Positions 28,611 to 37,826 of a stretch of 64,000 nt of DNA are shown one piece after another. The notes beneath the pieces were generated by a model. It ran no database searches, was not told the origin of the DNA, and was given only the letters and a program-made list of their open reading frames with translations. The translations under genes were made by a program, and so were the position numbers. Each line of letters begins with the position of its first letter. The first letter of the stretch is position 1. The DNA is from Allotamlana fucoidanivorans (GTDB taxonomy: Bacteria; Bacteroidota; Bacteroidia; Flavobacteriales; Flavobacteriaceae): NCBI RefSeq assembly GCF_006265225.1, contig NZ_VDCS01000006.1, forward strand, positions 186,001 to 250,000. The letters run 5' to 3'.

Positions 28611-31600
28611 TTATATGGTGGACTTCAAAACCACAGGGCCGATTAAACCAGTATTCTCCAATTGGGTTTCATTCTTTTTAGGCGGATTTGTGGTCCATGT
28701 TTTCTTTTGGCCTTTTGGTCTTGAGTTATCGTAAATGAGCTGATTCCTCCAAGTATTGGTGACTTTAATCTCAAAGGTGTTTTTACCTATTTTCACATAT
28801 TTACTAATATTGAAATCAAAAGGTGGCGCCCACTTTACACCTACCTTTTTACCATTGCACCACAGTTCTGCAATATTGGCTACTTCTCCCAATTCTAAAA
28901 TGGTTTGTGTCCCAATTTCATTAAAATTTATAGTCTTGGTATAGGTGGTAGTTCCTGAATAGTGCTGTACGGCATCGTTTTCAAATTCTGACAAGGATTT
29001 TAATACTGTGGCTTCTATAATTTTTGGAGTACCCCAACCGTCTTCAAAGGTCAAATTCCAATTATTTTGAAGCCGTATTTCACTAATGGCAACCTTTTGT
29101 TTTGTCATTGCTTTTTCATCTTTATGAAAAATATAATCTCCAGAACTAGAAGCTACCAATGTATCATCAACCCAAAACACCTTTGGAAAACGCTTTGTTT
29201 TATGCATGTTAAACCAACCTGTTTTCGTGTTTAAAATAATTGAATCATTTAAAGTAATTTTTGAAGCAAGTGCTTTTTTACTGTTTTTAGAAAACACAAC
29301 AATTGCACTTCCACTTGCCGGCAAAGACAAAGCCACATTGGTTCTAGCGTCTTCATTTTTCCAAATTTTGGCATCATGCCGATTCCCTGTAAAAGCATCC
29401 CAAATTTCAGGTCTTTTACCATCAACCCTAAAACTTAAAGCAACATCAATAGGATATGGCTCCCTTGACGCTACAAAATAAATATCGGCGTCCTCAGTTT
29501 CACGATGAATCCAATTGATATTAAGACCTTCTGAAACAATCACATCTTTTGCAATTTCTTCTTCATGCAAAACTTCTTCTAATGTTTTACCCCAATACAC
29601 TTTTCCTTTACCAACTTGCTTTACGCCACTTTTAGAGCTTGCCCATAATTTATTAGAAATAGATTTAAGTGTTTTTAAATCATTTTCATCATCCATTAAA
29701 CTTGGAGAATCTATGGGTTTGTTACCTAAGACCACTGCTCCTGCTTCAACCAATGCTTCTAATTTCTTTAAGGTAGAAAGCAGCATTTTTTCGGAATCCC
29801 TGAGCATAATTATGCGATAATCGCCAGCATCTTCAACATGTATCTTGTTATTTTTCATGGTTAATTTATCGTGTAAAATTTCCGCATTCAAATAATCAAA
29901 ACGATAGCCTTCTGGGAATTCATCCAAATCAAATGGAGGACGTTCGTAATGGTCTCCATAATACCAAAGCACATCGGCTACGTACTCGCCCTGTTGCAAC
30001 ACATATTGGTTACGAGCTAGGTAATCCGTCCAATCTTTCATATAGGGCCACCAAGTTTGTTCCCTTAACAAAGGAAATCCAATATGCCCTCCAAAACTAG
30101 ACCCAGGATATACATTGGTTTGCGGTGTATGAGAAAAGGTATGAAACACTAAATGATTTACGCCTTTTGTAAAATTGTAATCTATTAAATATTTAACCAA
30201 AAACGGATGTTCATTCCATTTTACCCCAACCTGTGTGCAAGCCTCAGCAGCTAAAACAGGTTTATTGTACAAGTGCGTTGCAGAGGCCGCATTATAAATC
30301 GGTTTCGCATACTCGTTTTGAGCAGAAGGAGCACTAGGATACCAAAATTCGGTCATGGGAATGTCACTAACACCGTAATAACGCATAGGATCTATAGGAA
30401 GTACTTCGCCTCCTGCTCCTTCGGTATACACTTCAGCGCCCATATCGTGCGCAACGGTTGCAAAATGGGTGAAGAAATTATCTATAAATACCTCATCCAT
30501 AGTATGACGTAAATCTCTTAAAAATTTAGTAGTAATTTCAGGACTTTCAATAATGTACCCTATGGTTGCAGGTAGGTAATTTTTCATACTGTAACCACGC
30601 CTGGTTTCAAATTCCTTAAACATATCCTCAGAGTTCATGGTCCATGTAGGCACATGACTTTCCCAACTATCAATTAACAAACCATGCAATTTCCCATTGC
30701 CTATGGGCCCGCCATCTTTTATTAAGTTGCCTATCATACCATTTCGCAAATGGTTCTCAATAGCCACTTTATCCAACTTACTCGATTCCCAACCTGTAGC
30801 TTCTGGCACAGCCGGTTTATTGGTTAAGCGCATATTAATATGTCCAAAACGAACTACTGTCCAATCACCTTGAGGCACCTCCCAAGTTAACTGCCCTTCA
30901 TCTGTCATTTTATCTGTGAGATTTACAATAGCCTTTGATTTAATTATCACACTTTCTGAATAATTAATATCCACATCTTTTTCTAATCGGCGCAGTACTT
31001 TTGCTGCCTTGGCCTCATGGTTATGGAATTTTGGTTTAGAACTCAACCTGATAAACTCCGGAGCAATTGCATGATCTCCTTCAAAAGTAAATACAAATTG
31101 ATTAGAGATAGTTTCAGGAATACTCAGAGTAAGATGTTTACGCCTATCATTCCAATTTGCATCAGGTATTTTAACCGTAGTTATGGTTTTTAACACGCCA
31201 TTAATCAAGGCTTCAATTTTAATATTTACCTTTATTTGTGGGTACTCTGTTCCCATTACCATATGCCTTGTTTGCGGAAATGTAAGAGTACGCAAAGTAA
31301 CAGGTGCATCAAACGCCACTTTAACCCAAGTATCACTGTTATTTACTTTGGAAATACCATTGGCCCTATAGGCCTCTAATGGTTTATTTAATTGAGTTGT
31401 AGTTCGTGTGACCGTAAGTTTAGAGTTGGGATTAAAAATGTCTTCCCAAGGCACTACCGTATTATTTGTTTCAATCTTTGAAGGATATATGGGTAAAAAA
31501 TCATCACCTTCAGGTGTTGGAAATGCCAGAACTTGGATGTCTTTATAATCATAATCTGAAGTGTGGTATAGGGAATCTATTTCCAAAACCTCATTAAATA

Positions 31601-32072
31601 TTTTTTTTCCTGACACATGATAAACCGTTTCTACAACTTCACGTTGCGCCTCCTCTACTGGCACCCATGGCCCACCTGTCATGGACCAACCAGGACAGTT
31701 TTGCATGGTAAATTTTAAGCCTAAACGCTTACATTCATCCGCTGCATGCCGAATCATATCTTCCCACTCTGGAGATAATATTTTTATTGGATCAACATTT
31801 GGGTAAGGTCTACCCGCTTTATTAAATAAGTGAATCCCCTGTAAACCAGCTTCTTTTATAGCTTCTAAATCTAAAGTCAAGCCTTCTTTACTGATATTAT
31901 TGCCATTAAGGTGAAACCAAGTTTCAGGGTAATACTTTTTAGAAGGCGCTTTAAAGCTTTCACTCAACTCTTCAAAACTTACTTCTGAGGATACACTTAA
32001 AGGTTTTTCATTTTTACTTTGACATCCTAAAATTGACATCATTGTTAGTAACAATAGAATTCTGTAATTCAT
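28611..32072 (-). CDS. GH106-type alpha-L-rhamnosidase, lipoprotein
   Basis: ATG at 32072 is preferred over an in-frame TTG two codons upstream. It gives MNYRILLLLTMMSILGC, a lipoprotein signal (Cys17), and 1153 residues. Motifs are YYPETWFHLNGNNIS, LDLEAIKEAGLQGIHLF, FTMQNCPGWSMTGGPW, LLIDSWESHVPTW and AAEACTQVGVKW. The end has a beta-sandwich with LWCNGKKVGVKWAPPFDFN. These match the GH106-like proteins at 10537 and 13465. It follows the GH39-like gene by 50 bp, with a shared upstream promoter region. A rhamnosidase paired with a possible xylosidase fits trimming of mixed oligosaccharides. Confidence 0.83.
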   Translation of the reverse strand: MNYRILLLLTMMSILGCQSKNEKPLSVSSEVSFEELSESFKAPSKKYYPETWFHLNGNNISKEGLTLDLEAIKEAGLQGIHLFNKAGRPYPNVDPIKILSPEWEDMIRHAADECKRLGLKFTMQNCPGWSMTGGPWVPVEEAQREVVETVYHVSGKKIFNEVLEIDSLYHTSDYDYKDIQVLAFPTPEGDDFLPIYPSKIETNNTVVPWEDIFNPNSKLTVTRTTTQLNKPLEAYRANGISKVNNSDTWVKVAFDAPVTLRTLTFPQTRHMVMGTEYPQIKVNIKIEALINGVLKTITTVKIPDANWNDRRKHLTLSIPETISNQFVFTFEGDHAIAPEFIRLSSKPKFHNHEAKAAKVLRRLEKDVDINYSESVIIKSKAIVNLTDKMTDEGQLTWEVPQGDWTVVRFGHINMRLTNKPAVPEATGWESSKLDKVAIENHLRNGMIGNLIKDGGPIGNGKLHGLLIDSWESHVPTWTMNSEDMFKEFETRRGYSMKNYLPATIGYIIESPEITTKFLRDLRHTMDEVFIDNFFTHFATVAHDMGAEVYTEGAGGEVLPIDPMRYYGVSDIPMTEFWYPSAPSAQNEYAKPIYNAASATHLYNKPVLAAEACTQVGVKWNEHPFLVKYLIDYNFTKGVNHLVFHTFSHTPQTNVYPGSSFGGHIGFPLLREQTWWPYMKDWTDYLARNQYVLQQGEYVADVLWYYGDHYERPPFDLDEFPEGYRFDYLNAEILHDKLTMKNNKIHVEDAGDYRIIMLRDSEKMLLSTLKKLEALVEAGAVVLGNKPIDSPSLMDDENDLKTLKSISNKLWASSKSGVKQVGKGKVYWGKTLEEVLHEEEIAKDVIVSEGLNINWIHRETEDADIYFVASREPYPIDVALSFRVDGKRPEIWDAFTGNRHDAKIWKNEDARTNVALSLPASGSAIVVFSKNSKKALASKITLNDSIILNTKTGWFNMHKTKRFPKVFWVDDTLVASSSGDYIFHKDEKAMTKQKVAISEIRLQNNWNLTFEDGWGTPKIIEATVLKSLSEFENDAVQHYSGTTTYTKTINFNEIGTQTILELGEVANIAELWCNGKKVGVKWAPPFDFNISKYVKIGKNTFEIKVTNTWRNQLIYDNSRPKGQKKTWTTNPPKKNETQLENTGLIGPVVLKSTI

Positions 32073-32122
32073 ATTCAAATGCTTTTAATTGGTAATAGTA
32101 GTTTTGCTTGTATTTAATGGTT

Positions 32123-33583
32123 TTATGGTAACTTTATTTCATATTTCAGAAAAGAATATACTGGTAACTGTGTATCAAAAGACATCATAGATTTAGAACT
32201 TTCGTTTCCTTTAGTCATGACTTCATGCCATTCATACCAAGTAAAAGCATCCTCTTTTGAAATATAAACTGCCGACCGCACCATGATCTTAGTCCATGGA
32301 GGTACATTCAGTTTTGCTGTTATTCTTAAACTTTCAGTGTCTTTAGATTCTAGATTTGCACTATAATTATAAGCAACAATATGATAGCTATCCTGTTTGC
32401 TGTCTCTTGAAAAAATGGCATCCACATAATTTTTTTCAGAGCGCTGTACACCACTTTTGTTTGAATTATAGTATGTGTTACCCTCTAAGGTTAAAAGCAT
32501 GTTTCTTGCGCCTTCATACTTTTTACCATCACCCCACTGAAAAACATTGTACATGTTATTTTGGTAAAACATTTTCATCAGGCCTATTATAAATGAATTT
32601 TGATGTGCCACTGGTGCGTTTTCAAAAGCATTTCCCGCTTTACTTAAGCTTTTTATTAAAGCAAATTCATGCATTTCTAGCTTTGCATTTTCATTCCATT
32701 CAGGTATATCTTTAATTACAGCAAAATCTTTAAGATACACTTGGTTAAAATTGGTTCTGTTTTCCATGTGGTAAAATGGATAAAATGAAACCCCCACAAA
32801 ATCATAATGCACCTTATTGGTTTTACACCATTTTACAAAATTGGTTCCCCATGCTTTTTGGGACGAACCCCAAAGAAAATGTGTGCCTACCTTAGCTTTG
32901 GGAAGTTCTTGCTTTATAGCTTTAACAGATACCTTATAAAATTCAAAAAACTGTTCTTTTGTACCAGACCAATGGGTTGGAGTACCTATTTCTCTACCTA
33001 TATCAAATTGTATTTTTAATACCTCGTCTTTACCATAGGTGTCAACAAGAAAACTCATGACATCTTTTAAATAATTGGCCCAGACATTATAGTCTTTTGG
33101 AGGCTCTGCGTTCCCGTAGGTTGAAACTCTTAAAGAATCACCAAGAAGTGCTCCTTTTGCATTGCGTTGAAATGCCCATGAAGGATTATCTAGCACAATT
33201 TGATGAATTTCTAATCCCTCATCATAGACTCCATCAATTTGTCTCTTTAACTGCGTAAAATCAGTATAAAATGTTTTAGAAACAGCATCCCATTTATAAG
33301 AATCCATGGTTAAATCGGCTTTTCCTTTTTTTGCAATACCGCCTAATGGCCTAACAATACAAAGTTTTGTTTTACTAGTAGCGTTAGTAACATTTACTCC
33401 ATTTATTGGTGTAATTCTATTGAAAACATTTAAATGATACACAATTATTTGTTTTGCATTGGCGGAATCGGTAAAGTCGGTTTGCAAAACAATTTGAGCG
33501 TGAACTGTTGTTGCTATACAATGGCAAACAAAAAACACAAAAATATATTTCACCGAAAACCAACATGTTATTTCTTTCCTCAT
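32123..33583 (-). CDS. GH39-like glycoside hydrolase
   Basis: This 486-residue protein has a signal peptide ending VHAQ (about 30). The TIM-barrel region shows VYDEGLEIHQIVLDNPSWAF, LKIQFDIGREIGTPTHWSG (candidate acid/base Glu), FVGVSFYPFY and LEMHEFALIKS (candidate nucleophile Glu). A short beta domain ends the protein. The arrangement resembles GH39-type enzymes, several of which are beta-xylosidases. Xylose is present in ulvan, so a xylosidase role is plausible but inferred. It is the first gene of a two-gene operon with the GH106 enzyme. Operator site 6 lies 217 bp upstream, farther than at the other genes. Confidence 0.65.
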   Translation of the reverse strand: MRKEITCWFSVKYIFVFFVCHCIATTVHAQIVLQTDFTDSANAKQIIVYHLNVFNRITPINGVNVTNATSKTKLCIVRPLGGIAKKGKADLTMDSYKWDAVSKTFYTDFTQLKRQIDGVYDEGLEIHQIVLDNPSWAFQRNAKGALLGDSLRVSTYGNAEPPKDYNVWANYLKDVMSFLVDTYGKDEVLKIQFDIGREIGTPTHWSGTKEQFFEFYKVSVKAIKQELPKAKVGTHFLWGSSQKAWGTNFVKWCKTNKVHYDFVGVSFYPFYHMENRTNFNQVYLKDFAVIKDIPEWNENAKLEMHEFALIKSLSKAGNAFENAPVAHQNSFIIGLMKMFYQNNMYNVFQWGDGKKYEGARNMLLTLEGNTYYNSNKSGVQRSEKNYVDAIFSRDSKQDSYHIVAYNYSANLESKDTESLRITAKLNVPPWTKIMVRSAVYISKEDAFTWYEWHEVMTKGNESSKSMMSFDTQLPVYSFLKYEIKLP

Positions 33584-34087
33584 GAAATATTCTGTTTTGA
33601 AAATGAGTTTTTGATAGTTACTAAATATGCCTGTGTATTTTGTTAAAACGTATTACGTCCAGCTACCATTGTACTATGAATGTGCAGACAACTTAACACT
33701 ACCAAGTCTAAAATCAATACCGCAGTATGGAGATGCAAAACTTCACTCAAAAGCAATTTTTATAAAACTGTTAAATTAAAACTACACTTCTTTAAAACTG
33801 TCCTGTTTTATCCTGCTTTCTAATAAAAAACATAAAACAGCATAAACAAAATGGACTATACATATTATCAAATTGTTAATAAACCCAATTTTTAATATTT
33901 TGTCTTACTGAATTTACTAACTTGGTAAAGCTATTAATGAAATTCGTTGAATAAAAAAATCGATTAGCCTCATCACAACCTGCATTACCTGCTCCATCAT
34001 TATTAAAAAAAATGATTTTGAATCATTGATTTTTGAGAATCGGAAGATCAATTGTTACGTTCAAAACTTTACAAACAATCAATTTAT
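33584..34087. other. Intergenic region between divergent operons
   Basis: This 504-bp A/T-rich stretch separates the minus-strand GH39-like operon from the plus-strand porin remnant. It contains operator site 6 and a small 7-bp inverted repeat with a 3-nt loop near 34009-34025. No further coding region is convincing. Confidence 0.6.
33801..33815 (-). promoter_or_regulatory. Operator site 6 before the GH39-like/GH106 operon
   Basis: Perfect repeat TCCTG-TTTTA-TCCTG on the plus strand. Its distance of 217 bp to the GH39-like ATG implies a longer 5' leader. It keeps the same orientation as the other nine sites relative to the minus-strand gene. Confidence 0.65.
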
Positions 34088-35369
34088 ATGAAAAAACTTT
34101 TACTATTCTGTTTATTTCTAAGTCATTTTCAGCTTTTTGCTCAAGAGGCTGCCGAACAGGCAGTATCTACAGACACCATTCCTGCTGGAGTACAAGGTTC
34201 TATCAATCCTTTAACAGATAACAGGCCTGTGCACACTGGTGATAATCTTTTAGACGATTCTTTTCCAAGTTCATGGCCGCTTTTTGGCTCGGATGTTAGG
34301 CTACGTAAAAGCAGATTTTATTAGAGATTTTGACTACATAGGAGATAGATATGAATTTGAATTAGGGAGTATTGCTGTTGAAGGTTCTCCTGAAAGGGAA
34401 TTGGGAGGCATCACTACTTTTCATGCCAAACAAACTCGCATTAATTTTGATTTTCGTTCAAAAGCGAAATGGGGTAAAACAGGAAAAGAATTTCCTCTAC
34501 AGGTCTTTTTGGAGTTGGACTGGTTTTTTGATGGAGAATCAAATCGTTTAAACACCCGTTTACGACATGCCTATGGCGTTATTGGTAGATTATTGGTTGG
34601 TAGAACTTGGACCACTTCAGGTGATTTATCTACATTACCAGGGACAATTGATTTTGCAAATGGTGATGCACTTTATGGCGGAAGAACCACCCAAATTAGG
34701 TGGCAGGATAACATAAACAAAAGGTTCTCATATGCTATTGCATTGGAAGATTTTGCACCACAAATTGACAACCCTTTAAATTTTGAAGGCGCCTCTAGAC
34801 CGCTTTGGCCTAATATTGCGGGAATGATAAAAGCTAAAGCGTTAAATGGATCTAGCATTCAACTAGGACTTGATGTTTTCCCTGTGAGTTGGGTTGGACC
34901 GTCTACCGCACCAAACGTAAATAAAACGGGGTATGCCATAACAGTTGGAAGTAGAGTTGTACTCAAAGTAACCGAATATCAAGATGCCTTAGTTTGGGGA
35001 GCTGGCTATGGCGAAGGGCAGGCTCATAAAATTATATCACTTTCATAGGATGGCAAAGCTTCAGGAGCTCTTGGCCCAAATGATTTAACCACATCTCCTG
35101 CTTGGTTTGCTTATGCTGGTTATAATCACTATTGGTCTAAAAAGTTAAACTCAAATATTTCAGCCGCTTGGAGCGGTACTAGCCTAGCAGATTTTCAAGC
35201 AGACGAAACTATTAAAAAAGCAGGATCTGTTCATGCCAACCTTATTTATTTCCCATATAAGATGGTATCTACAGGTATTGAGTATATGTGGGGCGTTAGA
35301 GAAAACAAAAATGGCGTAGAAGGTACAGCATCTCGAGTTCAATTTATGGTAAAGTTTAAATTCAATTAA
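34088..35369 (+). pseudogene. DcaP/OprP-like outer-membrane porin, broken by a frameshift and a stop codon
   Basis: ATG at 34088 starts MKKLLLFCLFLSHFQLFAQ, a signal peptide. The frame runs through FPSSWPLFGSDVR, then shifts near 34292-34300 into the frame coding MLGYVKADFIRDFDY. Adding one more copy of the 8-bp unit GATGTTAG would restore an unbroken reading (GSDVRMLGYVKADF), so one unit of an ancestral tandem pair was probably lost. The second frame then meets an in-frame TAG at 35046-35048. Past it, DGKASGALGPNDLTTSPAWF to VQFMVKFKFN continues in the same frame to TAA at 35369. Restored length would be 429 codons. The beta-barrel pattern fits DcaP-like porins. The amidohydrolase gene starts 5 bp later. 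Confidence 0.85.
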
Positions 35370-35374
35370 TAATT

Positions 35375-36982
35375 ATGAAAAATCTAATTTTTATCTGCAC
35401 TTTTTTAGCAATTAATTTGGTGTTTATTACGAGCTGTAAGGAATCAGCAAATGAATTACCAACAGATAAAATACCCTTATCTACAGCATTTGATGTGGTC
35501 ATTTTAAACGGGCGCGTCATGGATCCAGAAACAAATCTAGACGCCGTGAGAAATGTGGGTATTAAAGATGGTAAAATTGGTATAATAACAGAAGAAAAGA
35601 TTTCTGGAAAAGAGACAATAGATGCAACAGGACACGTGGTTTCTCCCGGTTTTATTGATTACCACTCGCATGCTTCAAATACAGCATTCGGTCAAAGGTT
35701 ACATTTAAGAGATGGTGTTACCACTCCTTTAGAGTTGGAAGTGGGCGCTTACCCTGTTGATACTTATTACAATAGTCTAGAAGGTAAGTCATATACCAAT
35801 TATGGAGCTACCGTAGGCACAGGGGGTATTCGAGAGAAAATTGTACACCCTTCTTATGATTCCAAATCTGGGTCTTTAGTTAAAGATCTTTTTGATAAAC
35901 ATGAAGATGCTTTTGCAACCATGGATGTTGCTGCTTTTGCCCCTAACAAAGAACAAGTAGAACAAATTAATACCTTAGTAGAAGAGAGTATTAATTTAGG
36001 TGCCCTTGGTATTGCAGTTCCTGTAGGTTATATGTCAACTGGAACAAAATCAGCAGAACTTAGAACATGGCAAGAGCTGGCCGGAAAGTACGGCCTAGCC
36101 ACATTTCTTCATGGCAGATTTTCCAGTCAGCAACCACCTACTTCAGGTATTTTGGGCTTTCAAGAAATGATTGCAAGTGTTGGCATCTATGGAGGTGGTT
36201 TATACATTCACCATATCCATCAACAATCTCTTGGTGAGACACCAGAAGCATTAGAAATGATAGCTTCGGCTCAAGAAAAGGGACTTAAAATAATTCCTGA
36301 AGTTTACCCGTATTATCAAGGCGCTACTATTGTTGGTGCAGATTATTTGGTACCTTCAAACTATGGTCCCAATATGGGGCGTAGCTATGAAGATATTATA
36401 GAAGTAGCCACCATGAAGCCTCTTACAAAAGAGCGTTATGAAGAACTTGTTAAAACAGATCCTGCTGCTTCTGTAATTTTCGGAGGTATTTCCGAAGAAG
36501 GCTTATTGAGTGCCATTGCCGACCCAAAAGTTGTAATAGGTAGCGATATGATGCCTTTAACCATTTCTTCAACGGGAGAAATGGCCGTAGATTTCAATGT
36601 TCCTTTTGATAGCGTACAAGGCCACCCTCGTGGAGCTGGCACACATGCTAAAGTACTACGTTTAACACGAGAAAAAAATCTCATGCCATTAATGCTTGCT
36701 ATTTCAAAAATGTCTTATATGCCTGCTCAATTTCTTGAAAACAATGGTGTTTCTCAAATGAAGAACAAAGGACGCATACAAGAAGGAGCAGATGCCGATA
36801 TTACCATTTTTAACGCAGAAACGGTAAAAGACAACTCTACCATGGTTAAAGCAGGATTACCATCAACAGGTATACCATACGTTTTAGTTAATGGAACCAT
36901 TGTAGTAAAAGATTCAAAAGTACTAGAGGGCGTTTATGCCGGACAACCAATACGAAATCCAATTATTAAAAAAGAATATTAA
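35375..36982 (+). CDS. Amidohydrolase, N-acyl-D-amino-acid deacylase-like lipoprotein
   Basis: This 535-residue protein has a lipoprotein signal (FITSC, Cys21). The amidohydrolase start VVILNGRVMDPETNLDAVRNV precedes the metal-binding HxH in SPGFIDYHSHAS. Further metal candidates are the Glu in LELEVGAYP, the His in FLHGRF and YIHHIH, and the Asp in VIGSDMMP. The end (RIQEGADADITIFNAETV) is typical of D-aminoacylase and dihydroorotase-like enzymes. These cleave N-acyl-D-amino acids or cyclic amides. It follows a broken porin by 5 bp on the plus strand and has no operator site. It is therefore probably not part of the ulvan regulon. Function within the locus is unknown. Confidence 0.82.
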   Translation: MKNLIFICTFLAINLVFITSCKESANELPTDKIPLSTAFDVVILNGRVMDPETNLDAVRNVGIKDGKIGIITEEKISGKETIDATGHVVSPGFIDYHSHASNTAFGQRLHLRDGVTTPLELEVGAYPVDTYYNSLEGKSYTNYGATVGTGGIREKIVHPSYDSKSGSLVKDLFDKHEDAFATMDVAAFAPNKEQVEQINTLVEESINLGALGIAVPVGYMSTGTKSAELRTWQELAGKYGLATFLHGRFSSQQPPTSGILGFQEMIASVGIYGGGLYIHHIHQQSLGETPEALEMIASAQEKGLKIIPEVYPYYQGATIVGADYLVPSNYGPNMGRSYEDIIEVATMKPLTKERYEELVKTDPAASVIFGGISEEGLLSAIADPKVVIGSDMMPLTISSTGEMAVDFNVPFDSVQGHPRGAGTHAKVLRLTREKNLMPLMLAISKMSYMPAQFLENNGVSQMKNKGRIQEGADADITIFNAETVKDNSTMVKAGLPSTGIPYVLVNGTIVVKDSKVLEGVYAGQPIRNPIIKKEY

Positions 36983-37826
36983 AAAAAGCACTAAAACTCT
37001 TTATCTATGGATACGTTAAACAATTGAATAAACTACTGTGCTTCCAATTTAATTATCAGTCAGCACCAGTAGCGGTTATAATATTTAATAATCGAACACA
37101 GTTTTCTTTGTTTGCAACCCGTTTGTATATTTTAGGTAGCATAAATTAATCATTTGGCGCTATAATGTCATTTACTAAAAAAAGCACCTATGAAAATTGG
37201 GTGAGCATGAGACTCAATAAAGTCAGGTATTAACGTTTTGCCTTTCAAGGCTAACTTTTCTAAATTAGGCTAAAAATATTTTTACTAGGTTGGTTTCCGT
37301 TCAAACTCAAACAAACTATTTAAAAGCAATTAAAGGCATTATTCATTCAAGAGCTAACAAAATAGAAACAGTAATTATAAGGGATATCATAAGACATGGC
37401 ATAGTATTTTAACTTTAGAGGACTTAAATAAGGCCGCTGGAAATGTCCCAAATTTATTTGACAACGCTCTGTACATGAGCTCCATATAGGTCAGCATGCC
37501 CAAGAAGGTATAATATAACCAAAATGTAGCCGTTTAAATATTGTAATTAATTGTCCACTTTTATATTGCAAGTCCACCAAAAGGCATTACTAAAAATTAG
37601 TATACCTACTATATAATAGAATAAATGTTTTATATGATGCTAGCATATACTAATTCAACACTTTTTTTTAAAAAAATCCAAAAACAACAAAACAATAAAG
37701 GTTCCAAACAACTCCTTCTTCTCAATATATCTAACCTGTTCCTCAGACATACTACTAGTAAATAAGTTAAACATAAAGGTTAAAAATATCGTTGTTGTAC
37801 TTTCTGCTAGTTTGGTATTCTCTAAT
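36983..37826. other. Intergenic region with decayed coding-like traces
   Basis: These 844 bp hold no intact gene. Plus-strand segments near 37317-37431 and 37427-37490 read like protein (for instance LEDLNKAAGNVPNLFDNAL) but are broken by stops. No insertion-sequence ends or repeats were recognised. A 67-residue minus frame at 37655-37858 has low-complexity composition and overlaps the sulfatase end, so it was not called. Confidence 0.4.

Noticed and set aside
34009-34025. Small 7-bp inverted repeat with T-rich flank
   Set aside because: Short and A/T-only, and no gene ends near it. It does not qualify as a terminator.
34052-34324. Short plus-strand frame beginning with TTG at 34052
   Set aside because: The signal peptide starts at ATG 34088. 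The frame is the first part of the broken porin and not a separate gene.
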